Below are positions 43,989-53,044 of a stretch of 64,000 bases of DNA, piece by piece. The translations under genes and the position numbers were made by a program. The notes under the pieces were generated by a model that did no database searches, was not told the DNA's origin, and was given only the letters and a program-made list of their open reading frames with translations. The stretch is from Antrihabitans stalactiti (GTDB lineage: Bacteria; Actinomycetota; Actinomycetes; Mycobacteriales; Mycobacteriaceae), in assembly GCF_012932915.1 (NCBI RefSeq), contig NZ_VCQU01000016.1, positions 30,444-94,443 on the forward strand, in the 5' to 3' direction. The number at the start of each line of letters is the position of its first letter. Position 1 is the first letter of the stretch.

Positions 43989-45377
43989 ATGAAGATTCCA
44001 GAGGCGATCACCGCCAAGATTCAGTCGACCATCCCGATGGACTTGCAGATCCAGGGCGCTCAGATGTACGACATCACCCGGCGATGGATGACCGGGACGA
44101 ACGGGGAGAAGCTCTTCGTCGAGCGCCCCATCCCGCCGGTGGAGGACGTCGAACTGGCCGACATCGACCTCAGCAACCCATTCCTCTACCGCCAGGGCCG
44201 CTGGCAGTCCTACTTCGAGCGCGTGCGCAACGAAGCTCCGGTCCACTATCAGCCCAACAGTCCGTTCGGCCCGTTCTGGTCCATTACGCGGCATGCCGAC
44301 ATAATGGCCGTCGACAAGAACCACGAATCATTCTCGGCCGAGCCGGTCATCGTTATCGGGGTCCCACCTCGCTTTCTTGATATCGAGATGTTCATCGCGA
44401 TGGATCCGCCACGTCACGACGTGCAGCGGGCCGCTGTACAAGGTGTGGTCGCGCCGAAGAACTTGCGCGAGATGGAGGGTCTGATTCGATCGCGAGTCCG
44501 GGAAGTGCTGGACAAACTGCCAGTTGATCAGCCATTCGACTGGGTTCAGAGTGTATCTGTTGAGTTGACGGCTCGGATGCTTGCCACCCTCCTGGACTTT
44601 CCCTACGAGCAGCGCCGCAAGCTCGTCTATTGGTCAGATCTCGCATCGTCGATGGAGCAAGCAAACGGAGGTCCCTCTGACAACGACGAGGTGTTCCGCG
44701 GCATGCGCGACATGGCGCGAGGGCTCAGTGCGCTCTGGCACGATAAGGCGGCTCGGACAGCTGCCGGCGAGCAACCCGGCTTCGATCTGATCACCATGCT
44801 GCAGAGCAACGAGGACACCAAGGATCTGATCAACCGCCCGATGGAGTTCCTAGGCAACCTGGTGTTGCTGATCGTCGGAGGCAACGACACGACCCGGAAC
44901 TCGATGAGCGGAGGTGTTCTTGCGCTCAACCGGTTTCCTGACCAGTTCGAGAAGTTGAAGGCGAACCCGGACCTGATTCCCAACATGGGCTCGGAGATCA
45001 TCCGCTGGCAGACACCGCTTGCCTATATGCGCAGGATCGCCAAGGCCGACACCCTGCTCAACGGGCAGTTCATTCGCAAAGGCGACAAAGTCGTGATGTG
45101 GTATGCCTCGGGCAACCGCGACGAGCGTGTGTTCGAACGGCCCGACGACTTCATCATCGACCGGGCCAACGCCCGCAACCACATCTCCTTCGGCTTTGGT
45201 GTCCACCGCTGCATGGGAAACCGGCTGGCCGAGCTGCAGCTGCGGATTCTCTGGGAGGAGTTGCTTCCTCGCTTCGAAAACATCGAAGTCGTCGGCGAGC
45301 CCGAATACGTGCAGTCCAACTTCGTGCGCGGTATCAGCAAGATGATGGTCCGCCTCACCCCGAAGTCCGACGCATGA
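43989..45377 (+). CDS. CYP153-family alkane hydroxylase
   Basis: A 462-residue P450. The I-helix reads GGNDTTRNSMSGG at about residues 297-309, the well-known CYP153 signature; ExxR-type EIIRWQTPLAYMRR and the heme loop FGFGVHRCMG (Cys408) are intact. CYP153 enzymes hydroxylate the terminal carbon of medium-chain alkanes and related compounds. The gene order ferredoxin-P450-reductase is a complete class I system like those of alkane-degrading mycobacteria and rhodococci. ATG at 43989 and GTG at 43986 are both possible starts behind GAGAGGGG. The stop overlaps the reductase start (ATGA). Confidence 0.93.
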   Translation: MKIPEAITAKIQSTIPMDLQIQGAQMYDITRRWMTGTNGEKLFVERPIPPVEDVELADIDLSNPFLYRQGRWQSYFERVRNEAPVHYQPNSPFGPFWSITRHADIMAVDKNHESFSAEPVIVIGVPPRFLDIEMFIAMDPPRHDVQRAAVQGVVAPKNLREMEGLIRSRVREVLDKLPVDQPFDWVQSVSVELTARMLATLLDFPYEQRRKLVYWSDLASSMEQANGGPSDNDEVFRGMRDMARGLSALWHDKAARTAAGEQPGFDLITMLQSNEDTKDLINRPMEFLGNLVLLIVGGNDTTRNSMSGGVLALNRFPDQFEKLKANPDLIPNMGSEIIRWQTPLAYMRRIAKADTLLNGQFIRKGDKVVMWYASGNRDERVFERPDDFIIDRANARNHISFGFGVHRCMGNRLAELQLRILWEELLPRFENIEVVGEPEYVQSNFVRGISKMMVRLTPKSDA

Positions 45378-46576
45378 CATTGCAGCGGGCCCTCATCGTC
45401 GGGGCCAGCCATGCCGGGGCCCAACTCGCGGCCAGCCTGCGCCAGGAAGGCTGGGTCGGGGAGATCGTCCTCATCGGCGAAGAGTCTGCGTTGCCATACC
45501 AACGCCCTCCGCTGTCGAAGTCCTATCTAGCCGGGACGAGCACACTCGACGAGCTCGCGATCCGCAGCGCCGAGTTCTACCGCAAACAGGGAATCCGACT
45601 CCTGGACGCGACGGTCACGGCGATCGACCGCTCGGCTGGTCACGTCGTACTGAACACCGGCGACGCACTGCCCTACGACAAGCTCGCGCTGTGCACCGGC
45701 GCTCGTCCTCGGCGGCTCTCCACACCTGGCGCGGACCTGGCCGGGGTGTACTACCTACGTACTGCCGCGGACGTCGAGAGTATCCGCGAGGCCGCCAGGC
45801 CCGGGCTTCGGGCCGTTATCGTCGGCGGCGGCTATATCGGTCTGGAGACGGCCGCCTCGTTGCGTGCGCTCGGTCTGGAAGTCACCGTGCTCGAGGCGAC
45901 CGGGCGCGTCCTCGAGCGGGTCACCGCCCCCGAAGTATCAGCGTTCTTCGACCGGATCCACCGGGAGGAGGGTGTCAACATCCGGACGGGCGCACTGGTC
46001 GAGGCCCTGTCCGGTGACGGTAGGGTCCGCGAGGTAGTCCTCGCTAGTGGCGAATCGATTCCCACCGACCTCGTCATTGTCGGCATCGGCGTGGAACCGA
46101 ACACCGAGCTCGCCGCCGCCGCGGGTCTGGTCGTCGACAACGGTATCGAGATAAACGACCACGCGCGGACCAGCGCCCCCGACATCGTGGCCGCCGGGGA
46201 TTGCGCCAGCCACGTCATGGCCCGTTACGGCCGTCGCATTCGCCTGGAGTCCGTGCCGAGCGCGGGCGAGCAGGCCAAGGTCGCCGCTGCGACCATCTGC
46301 GGGAAGTCCAAGAAGATAGCGGCGCTTCCATGGTTCTGGTCGGATCAATACGATCTCAAGCTCCAGATCGCTGGTCTCAACACCGGCTACGACGAAGTTG
46401 TCCTCAGCGGCGATCCGACCCGGGACCGCGACTTCAGCTGCTTCTATCTCCACGCGGGCGAGCTCATCGCCGCCGACTGCATCAAACGCCCCCGCGACTT
46501 CATGTTCAGCAAGCGGGTCATCACGCAGCAACTCCCTGTCGGCCGGGCCGAACTCGTGCTTGCCGACTCGGCCTGA
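45374..46576 (+). CDS. FAD-dependent ferredoxin reductase
   Basis: A 400-residue flavoprotein of the rubredoxin/putidaredoxin reductase type. The FAD-binding motif is ALIVGASHAGAQLAASLR near residues 6-23, the NADH-binding motif AVIVGGGYIGLETAASLRA near 146-164, and the second FAD contact APDIVAAGDCA near 268. It should pass electrons from NADH to the ferredoxin at 43643 for CYP153 and perhaps the second P450. The ATG overlaps the P450 stop. Full length, no anomalies. Confidence 0.95.
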   Translation: MTLQRALIVGASHAGAQLAASLRQEGWVGEIVLIGEESALPYQRPPLSKSYLAGTSTLDELAIRSAEFYRKQGIRLLDATVTAIDRSAGHVVLNTGDALPYDKLALCTGARPRRLSTPGADLAGVYYLRTAADVESIREAARPGLRAVIVGGGYIGLETAASLRALGLEVTVLEATGRVLERVTAPEVSAFFDRIHREEGVNIRTGALVEALSGDGRVREVVLASGESIPTDLVIVGIGVEPNTELAAAAGLVVDNGIEINDHARTSAPDIVAAGDCASHVMARYGRRIRLESVPSAGEQAKVAAATICGKSKKIAALPWFWSDQYDLKLQIAGLNTGYDEVVLSGDPTRDRDFSCFYLHAGELIAADCIKRPRDFMFSKRVITQQLPVGRAELVLADSA

Positions 46577-46641
46577 AGCGTTGGGTCCGTTGGGGCGACA
46601 GGCATAAGCAGCGAACGCGGGACCGATTCGGAAGGACTTCA

Positions 46642-48102
46642 ATGACGAACGTCATCCATCTCCCGCTGGCGAAGGGTCGTGAGCGGCTCTCGTCGGTCCT
46701 CATGGTGCCACTGCCGAGTCGGGTCGACGCGGCCCTGCTGGGGGCCAGTGACCGGTGGCCTGTCCGTGACCTCGCCCCGCCCCCGGCGGGGTCGGGCCTG
46801 GAGCCGGTCCGAGGGACCGCCGGACTGCCTCTGCTCGGTCACACGCTGGACTACATCCGGTTCGGCTCTGACTTCACCCGGCTCAGATACCAGCGGTTAG
46901 GACCGGTCTCGTGGATGGGCGCCTTCGGCACGAAAATAGTGATCGTGGCCGGCCCGGATGCCACGCAGGAGGCACTAACAACCAAGGCGAAGTCGTTCTC
47001 CCAGGACGGGTGGACCTATCTCATCGATGCCTTCTTTCACCGGGGCCTGATGCTGATGAGCTTCGACGAGCACAAGATGCATCGTCGGATCATGCAGGAG
47101 GCTTTTACCCGCGACCGGCTCGCCGCCTACGTCGACCAGCTCGGCCCGACGCTGGAGACGAGCATCCCCAGGTGGACACCGGGACAGTCCACGCGAATCT
47201 ACCCATTGCTGAAGGCCTTGACTCTCGACGTCGCAACGAACGTCTTCATGGCGGGTCGGGGAGGGAGCGAGGACACCGACGCAATCAACGACGCCTTCGT
47301 GGCCACCGTTCGTGCGGCCAGCTCGATCATCCGTTTCCCGCTGCCTGGGACTCGGTGGCGAGCCGGAGTCCGTGGGCGCGCGCTCCTGGAGGACTACTTC
47401 AGCCGGCACGTGCCGGCGGCGCGAAGCGGCCAGGGAAGCGACCTGCTTTCGGGGCTGTGCCATGCGAGCACGGCCGACGGTGAGGCGTTCACCGATGAGG
47501 ACGTCGTCAACCACATGATCTTCTTGATGATGGCTGCCCACGACACGTCGACCATCACCACCACCGCTGCCGTCTACTTCCTCGCCAAGCACCCCGTCTG
47601 GCAGGAACGGGGTCGGGCCGAGTCCGTCCACCTCGGTGAACGCCGCCCGGACATCGACGACCTGGACTCGCTGAGGACTCTCGACCTGGTGATCAAGGAA
47701 ACGCTGCGTCTGGTGGCGCCCGTGCCGATCGTGATGCGCAAGACGGTCGAGAATGTCGCGATTGCCGGACGCCACATCCCCGCGGACACCCTGGTGGCTG
47801 TAGCTCCGGCGGTGAACCATTTCGACGAGTCGTGCTGGACCGACCCCGACACCTTTGACCCTGACCGCTTCAGCGAGCCGCGGCGTGAGGACCAGAATCA
47901 CCGCCTCGGGTGGATTCCCTTCGGAGGAGGGGTGCACAAGTGCATCGGTCTGCACTTCGGCACTCTCGAGGTCAAGGCGATCCTGCACCACATGCTGCGC
48001 ACCTACAGCTGGACGGTCCCCGATCAGTACGAAGCTAGATGGGACAACACCTCGCTCCCCGTCCCTGTCGACGGGTTGCCGATCACCATGGAGCGCAGAT
48101 GA
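46642..48102 (+). CDS. Second cytochrome P450 of the alkane operon
   Basis: A 486-residue P450 of a different, eukaryote-like subgroup (P450s of the CYP136-138 kind come to mind). It has a long N-terminus with GLPLLGHTLDYI, I-helix AAHDTST, ExxR in KETLRLVAP, and heme loop FGGGVHKCIG with Cys434. GGAAGGA precedes the ATG at 46642. The stop overlaps the transglutaminase-like gene (ATGA). Substrates are unknown; it may act on a product of the CYP153 step or on a larger lipid. Confidence 0.9.
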   Translation: MTNVIHLPLAKGRERLSSVLMVPLPSRVDAALLGASDRWPVRDLAPPPAGSGLEPVRGTAGLPLLGHTLDYIRFGSDFTRLRYQRLGPVSWMGAFGTKIVIVAGPDATQEALTTKAKSFSQDGWTYLIDAFFHRGLMLMSFDEHKMHRRIMQEAFTRDRLAAYVDQLGPTLETSIPRWTPGQSTRIYPLLKALTLDVATNVFMAGRGGSEDTDAINDAFVATVRAASSIIRFPLPGTRWRAGVRGRALLEDYFSRHVPAARSGQGSDLLSGLCHASTADGEAFTDEDVVNHMIFLMMAAHDTSTITTTAAVYFLAKHPVWQERGRAESVHLGERRPDIDDLDSLRTLDLVIKETLRLVAPVPIVMRKTVENVAIAGRHIPADTLVAVAPAVNHFDESCWTDPDTFDPDRFSEPRREDQNHRLGWIPFGGGVHKCIGLHFGTLEVKAILHHMLRTYSWTVPDQYEARWDNTSLPVPVDGLPITMERR

Positions 48103-48824
48103 ATCCGGCACCGGCGGCGCAGTTGCGGGCGACCGACTTCCTCGACATCGAGCACGAGTCAGTCCGGGCGTTCACCGCAAACGCCATTGGGAATGCGAGC
48201 ACCGACCGGGACAAGGCAACGCGCCTCTTCGCCGCGGTCCGCGACCAGATCTGGTACGACCCCTACACGGTGTCGGACGATCCGGCCCACTATCGAGCGA
48301 GCTTCGTCCTCGAGACCGGGCGCGCCTACTGCGTCCCGAAGGCGGTGCTCTTGACCGCGGTATGCCGCGCGGCAGGGATTCCGGCGATGCTGGGCTTCGC
48401 TGACGTCCGTAATCATTTGCAGACCGAAACACTACGAGCGCTCATGGGCGGCACGGACCTGTTCGTCTATCACGGCTACAGCCATCTCTACATCGACGGC
48501 CGGTGGATGAAGGCCACGCCCGCGTTCAACAGCGAATTGTGCGCGCGCTTCGGTGTGCCACCGGTGGATTTCGATGGCGATAACGACGCCCTCCTGCACG
48601 CATTCACGGCAGACGGAGCCCAGCATATGGAGTACGTCCGCGAGCGCGGCATCTTCGACGACCTGCCTCTGAACGCGATCCTGACCGCGCTTCGGCATAC
48701 GTACGGACCGCTGATGTTCAAGTCCGCTCCCGTGATCGCTGACGCTTTCACCGACACACCCAGTGGACACAACCGGCCCGACGGGATCTCCGCCGGTTCC
48801 CACTCACCCGGGGAGGAGCGATGA
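48099..48824 (+). CDS. Transglutaminase-like (papain-fold) protein
   Basis: A 241-residue protein with the transglutaminase-core triad: Cys in GRAYCVPKAVLLTAVCRAAG near residue 77, His in YHGYSHLYIDGRW near 131, and the following Asp. Bacterial members include peptidases, amidases and peptide ligases, so the reaction is open. It has no signal peptide, so it is cytoplasmic. It is translationally coupled to the second P450 (ATGA) and to the remnant aldehyde dehydrogenase. Its presence in an alkane operon is unusual. Confidence 0.85.
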   Translation: MNPAPAAQLRATDFLDIEHESVRAFTANAIGNASTDRDKATRLFAAVRDQIWYDPYTVSDDPAHYRASFVLETGRAYCVPKAVLLTAVCRAAGIPAMLGFADVRNHLQTETLRALMGGTDLFVYHGYSHLYIDGRWMKATPAFNSELCARFGVPPVDFDGDNDALLHAFTADGAQHMEYVRERGIFDDLPLNAILTALRHTYGPLMFKSAPVIADAFTDTPSGHNRPDGISAGSHSPGEER

Positions 48825-49020
48825 GCACGGCGCCCGCAGCGGAACGCCTTGGATGTGCGCAACCTTGCCAGCGGCCAACTGGTCGGAACCGTCCAAGGCG
48901 GTCTGTTCAATGCCGGGCATGTCTACCTCTCAGTGGAGCGGGTGAACCTGCTTGCCGAGATCTACGACGAGTTTGGAGCCTGGCTGACGGAGCGGGTGGT
49001 GTCCCTGGCCCAGGATGGGG
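48821..49020 (+). pseudogene. Aldehyde dehydrogenase remnant with large internal deletion
   Basis: An ATG at 48821, coupled to the previous gene by ATGA and preceded by GAGGAGCG, starts MSTAPAAER. After a one-base shift near 48848 the frame reads LDVRNLASGQLVGTV, the usual N-terminus of NAD-dependent aldehyde dehydrogenases. It then jumps straight to GLFNAGHVYLSVERV and LAEIYDEFGAWLTE, a segment that normally follows the catalytic Cys region some 250 residues later. The catalytic and most cofactor parts are gone, and the homology stops near 49020. The intact gene would have oxidised aldehydes from the alkane pathway. Confidence 0.8.
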
Positions 49021-49156
49021 CGGTAGGTTCGACCGGGTGCGACTGCCGGGTCCATGCGGTGACCGAGCCGCATATCGCTGACCTTGGCACGAGAGCTGAC
49101 GTGGTACTCCAATGCGGACGACGCCGACAACTCCGCCAACCCTGCCAAACCAGTTG

Positions 49157-49180
49157 CCGCGTAGCGCTTGCGCTACGCGG
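49157..49180. repeat. Perfect 10-bp hairpin
   Basis: CCGCGTAGCG and CGCTACGCGG flank a CTTG loop. It sits at the truncated end of the transposase remnant and may act as a bidirectional terminator; no T-run follows. Confidence 0.6.
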
Positions 49181-49316
49181 TCACAGTTTGCTGACTGACC
49201 CCGTACCGCTCGGCGACCTCGGTCACGGGCGCACCATAGCGGACCTCGGCCACGGCTCGGAAGCGGACCTCGACCACGACTCGAGCGGTGACGACCGAAT
49301 CGTCTACGGATCCCAT
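49173..49316 (-). pseudogene. Transposase N-terminal remnant (IS481/IS3-like HTH)
   Basis: A 47-codon minus-strand fragment starts MGSVDDSVVTARVVVEVRF and contains AEVRYGAPVTEVAERYGVSQ, the HTH at the N-terminus of IS481/IS3-type transposases. It stops at once after QQTVTA, where the intact protein continues with RWL. The rest of the element is absent. It marks an insertion and deletion event next to the broken aldehyde dehydrogenase. Confidence 0.7.
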
Positions 49317-49447
49317 TGACGGCCCAGACAATCCTCACCACAGATTGAACTCTGTCAATGATGTCCTGAGTACGTGTCGTCAAGTGTGCCCTGAGCCCTT
49401 ACAGGTATAGCAGTCTGTAGGAGCACGGCACGATCACACAACTTCCG

Positions 49448-51001
49448 TCAGCGTTGAACCACGCCTCCTGCGACGCCCGTGAACCGCGAGCGCAAATCAG
49501 TCTTTAGTAGTTTGCCGGTGGCGTTGCGGGGGAGTTCGGTCACGAAGTGCACCTCGCGCGGGCACTTGAAATGGGCCAATCGCTCCCGGCACCATGCGAT
49601 CAACTCTTCAGCGTTTGGCTGCTGCGCTTCGGGGGCCGCGACGACCACCGCGACCACGCGTTCACCCCACCTTTCGTCGGGACCGCCAACAACTGCGGCG
49701 TCGCGCACACCAGGATGGTGGTAAAGGGTCTGCTCGACTTCGATGGGATAGACGTTTTCGCCACCGGAGATAATCATGTCTTTTTTGCGGTCGACCAGAG
49801 TTATGAAACCCTGCTCGTCGATCCGGCCGAGGTCCCCGGTGTGAAACCAGCCACCACGAAACGCGTCAGCGGTGGCCTCGGGACGCATCCAGTATCCGCT
49901 GAACACGTTGGGGCCGCGCACAATTAGCTCTCCTACGGCACCGGCCGCGACGCCTCGATCGTCACCGTCGACGATGAGGCTCTCGACATGCATAGCCACG
50001 CGACCGATCGAACCTGCCTTCTCGACAACGTGCGCAGCATCGAGGATAGACACCAGAGGTGCCGTCTCGGTCATCCCGAAACCCTCGGTAAAGGGGACGC
50101 CGCGCTGCTGCATGAACTCGATCACCGGCAACGGGCACGGGGCACCACCGACCATGGCCAATCTCAGGGCCGACAGATCGTACTTGTCGAAGTCCGGCAC
50201 CTGGGTGATCGCCGCCCACATAGCGGGCACCATGAACTGCACGGTCGCTCGACACAGCGCCATCACCTTCAATGTCGCGGCCGGGTCGAAAGACGGCAGT
50301 ATCACGTTGGTCCCGCCGACGTAGAGCAGCGGTAGAGTATGCACGCCAAGCCCGCCGATATGGAACATGGGCGCCACAGTGACTGTGATGTCGCTCTGTC
50401 TCAGGCCTTGCTCGGTGGCCAGCACGTTGATCGCGTTCCATAGTAGATTGTCGTGGGTCAGCATTGCGCCCTTCGGACGCGCCGTGGTGCCCGACGTGTA
50501 CATGATGAACGCGACGTCACGACCCTCGACATAGGCGCGGAGCGGCTCAGGAGAACCGCCGTCCAGCAGCTCGGTGTAGCGGAACTCGGCGTTGCTCGGC
50601 TCACCACCCACCGTAATCATATTGCGGACCCGCACTTCGGGCTCCGCCACAGCCGCCCGTCCAGTCGCGGCGAGGGGTTGGTGGACCACGAACGTGTCCG
50701 CACCGGAATCGGCAAGAATATAGCCGATCTCGCCTGCACCCAGCCGCACATTGATTGGCACTAGGATGGCTCCGATCTTGGCGGTGGCGATCAGCACCTC
50801 CATGAACTCCACCGAATTGAACAGCAACGCAGCGACCCGGTCACCCTTGCGCACACCCAGGTCAAATAGCGCGGACCCGAGTTTGTTTGTGCGACGCTCG
50901 ACGTCCCTATAACTCAAGGTGCGTTCGCCGGCCACGAAGGCTGTCTTGTCCCCGTTCAGAAAGGCGCGCTTGGTAACCCAACCGCCGATTCCGTTGTCCA
51001 T
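49448..51001 (-). CDS. fadD: Acyl-CoA synthetase (FadD-like, AMP-binding)
   Basis: A 517-residue adenylate-forming enzyme. The AMP-binding signature MYTSGTTARPKGAMLTH is at residues 167-183, followed by FTEGFGMTETAPLV, GGWFHTGDLGRIDEQG, DRKKDMIISGGENVYP and the C-terminal PRNATGKLLK with its catalytic Lys. It activates a carboxylic acid, probably a fatty acid or a ring-cleavage acid, to its CoA thioester. It is encoded on the same strand as the monooxygenase cluster at 51.5-54.8 kb but about 490 bases apart, with a divergent or separate promoter. Confidence 0.93.
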   Translation of the reverse strand: MDNGIGGWVTKRAFLNGDKTAFVAGERTLSYRDVERRTNKLGSALFDLGVRKGDRVAALLFNSVEFMEVLIATAKIGAILVPINVRLGAGEIGYILADSGADTFVVHQPLAATGRAAVAEPEVRVRNMITVGGEPSNAEFRYTELLDGGSPEPLRAYVEGRDVAFIMYTSGTTARPKGAMLTHDNLLWNAINVLATEQGLRQSDITVTVAPMFHIGGLGVHTLPLLYVGGTNVILPSFDPAATLKVMALCRATVQFMVPAMWAAITQVPDFDKYDLSALRLAMVGGAPCPLPVIEFMQQRGVPFTEGFGMTETAPLVSILDAAHVVEKAGSIGRVAMHVESLIVDGDDRGVAAGAVGELIVRGPNVFSGYWMRPEATADAFRGGWFHTGDLGRIDEQGFITLVDRKKDMIISGGENVYPIEVEQTLYHHPGVRDAAVVGGPDERWGERVVAVVVAAPEAQQPNAEELIAWCRERLAHFKCPREVHFVTELPRNATGKLLKTDLRSRFTGVAGGVVQR

Positions 51002-51490
51002 CCTGTGCTCCTCGTCTGCAAAGTTGGTATCGATTAAGATCGGGGAATTTTGAGGCTGTATTGAGCGGCGTCATCAAAAGTCTTCGGGGTTATCCGTGCG
51101 CTCCGCACATTCCGCACCGTCGATCGCGACGCTAACACCCACTTGATTCCCCAAAACCGCTCCAGCCAAAGTTACTAGGCGGTTTCAGAGAGTTCAACGC
51201 GGCGATAGCCACCTAGCGGCGCTATTGCTTCGAACGTGTAGCCCGTCAAACCGAATCCAGTACGGCGCCAGGACGTTCGATTCGTCTTAGTAGGTCGAGA
51301 TGGAAGTCGTGGTGACTGACGAAGTACTGGCATTGGCGTGGGATGGCAATTTGCCAAGGAATTGCCAGTGACACCCGCGGGAGCCTCTCGGAAAATCCGG
51401 TTATTCACTTCAGCGGTGTCCTCCACTCGACTTTCGGTTCGGCACTGCACAAGCGCAGCCGGACCGGGATCCGGTATCGGGAAATCATTC
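51002..51490. other. 489-base gap, nothing recognised
   Basis: This stretch lies between the FadD and monooxygenase genes. I see short open frames on both strands without start signals or family features, and no strong palindrome or terminator hairpin. It is slightly less GC-rich than its neighbours and could hold the FadD promoter. Confidence 0.4.
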
Positions 51491-53044
51491 CTAATCCGAC
51501 GACGGTGCCAGCAAGGCAGGCCAATCCCCCCGCGGACTCAAGTTGGCCGGCGACGGCCCCTGTCCGTCCTTTTCTTCGCGTGTCACCAGATTGGACGTCA
51601 CATGGTCTCGCGGTTCGATGGAAGCTAGCTGCCGCGCGAACTGCGTCGCGAAGCCGGGAAACATCGTGCCGTTGTAACCGTCTGCAGTGAGGTACCAACT
51701 CTTGCAGCCCGAGTTCCAGGTGGTCCGCGCAAGTCGACGCTGCACCTGGTGGTGAAACTCTTGCTGGCGATCCGCGCGCACGTCGAAGCTGAGCAAATCA
51801 TCTTCGACGATGAATTTAACGGCCTTGACGATGTAATCGATCGCGGACTCCATGTAGACCAGAGCTGAGTTATGCCCCGGACCGGAGTTTGGACCGAAGG
51901 TGAAGAACAGGTTTGGGTATCCAGACACGCTGACGCTCTTGTATGCATAGGAGCCACGAGACCATTCCTCAGCGAGTTGCCGCCCGCCCAGGCCGGTCAC
52001 ACGAAAGGGGGTGCCGGTTTTGCATACGTCGAATCCTGTCGCGAAAACAATGCAATCCACCTCGTGTTCGATCCCGTCCGCGGTGCGAATCCCGTTTGGC
52101 GCTAACGTCGCAATTGGCCATGTGATCAGCTTGCAATTGTCCTGCTGAAGAGCCGGGTAGTAGTCGTTGCTCATCAGCATTCGCTTGCACCCAGGGCGGA
52201 AATCGGGCATGAGTTGGTATCTGGTCCATGAATCGTTCACTTGTCGGCGCAGATTCGCCCGCGCGACCCATTGGATCGCGGTGGTGACGGGCGTGTCCCA
52301 CACCATGCCGAGCGCCATCATCTCGTGAAGCCAGAACCACGCCTGTCGCGCAGAACTCTCCGTAATCGGCAGTCGACGGAACATCGACTTCGTCCATTCG
52401 GGATGAGGCAAGTCCACGCGGGGCAGGACCCAACCCGCAGTGCGCTGAAACACTTTGACGCTATGCGCAGCTTTGACCACTTCCGGAATAATCTGCACGG
52501 CACTGGCGCCCGTACCGATCACCGCTATCCGCTTGTCGGAAATGTCATAACTATGATCCCAGCGAGCGCTGTGGATTTTGTGGCCCGCAAAAGAATCGAG
52601 CCCACGTATATCGGGCAGGCTCGCATTTGCTAGCGGTCCCGACGCTACAACTGCCGTCCGTCCGCGATAGGCAGTACCATCCTCCGTTTCCGCCGTCCAC
52701 GTCCCGGTTTCGTCATCGAAGCCGATTCCTGTGACATTCGCTCCGAAACGGATATGCTGCTCGAGCTGATACTTGCCCACGATGTGCTTTATGTAACCGA
52801 GGATCTCGTCGCTACTGGAGTACGTGCGCGACCACTCCGGGTTCGGCTCGAAAGAGTATGAGTAGAGCAGCGACGGAATATCGCATGCGGCGCCGGGGTA
52901 TGTGTTATCACGCCAGGTGCCGCCTACCTCGTGGCCACGTTCGAGGATGACAAAGTCGTCGATCCCCTTTTGCAACAGCCGGATAGCGGTGCCAAGGCCG
53001 GCGAACCCAGCTCCGATGATCAGAACCGTCGATGTCTCTGTCAT
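51491..53044 (-). CDS. Flavin-containing monooxygenase, Baeyer-Villiger type
   Basis: A 517-residue flavoprotein. The FAD motif GAGFAG is at residues 11-16. The type I Baeyer-Villiger fingerprint FxGxxxHxxxW is FAGHKIHSARW at 152-162. The NADPH motif VIGTGASA lies near 175. Such enzymes insert oxygen next to a ketone or oxidise other soft atoms using NADPH and O2. The ATG at 53044 overlaps the stop of the diiron gene (ATGA). With the SDR and FadD it suggests a path from alcohol to ketone to ester to acid to CoA ester. Confidence 0.92.
   Translation of the reverse strand: MTETSTVLIIGAGFAGLGTAIRLLQKGIDDFVILERGHEVGGTWRDNTYPGAACDIPSLLYSYSFEPNPEWSRTYSSSDEILGYIKHIVGKYQLEQHIRFGANVTGIGFDDETGTWTAETEDGTAYRGRTAVVASGPLANASLPDIRGLDSFAGHKIHSARWDHSYDISDKRIAVIGTGASAVQIIPEVVKAAHSVKVFQRTAGWVLPRVDLPHPEWTKSMFRRLPITESSARQAWFWLHEMMALGMVWDTPVTTAIQWVARANLRRQVNDSWTRYQLMPDFRPGCKRMLMSNDYYPALQQDNCKLITWPIATLAPNGIRTADGIEHEVDCIVFATGFDVCKTGTPFRVTGLGGRQLAEEWSRGSYAYKSVSVSGYPNLFFTFGPNSGPGHNSALVYMESAIDYIVKAVKFIVEDDLLSFDVRADRQQEFHHQVQRRLARTTWNSGCKSWYLTADGYNGTMFPGFATQFARQLASIEPRDHVTSNLVTREEKDGQGPSPANLSPRGDWPALLAPSSD

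Noticed and set aside
51175..51690. Short open frames on both strands in the FadD-monooxygenase gap
   Set aside because: No start signals, domain or operon context.
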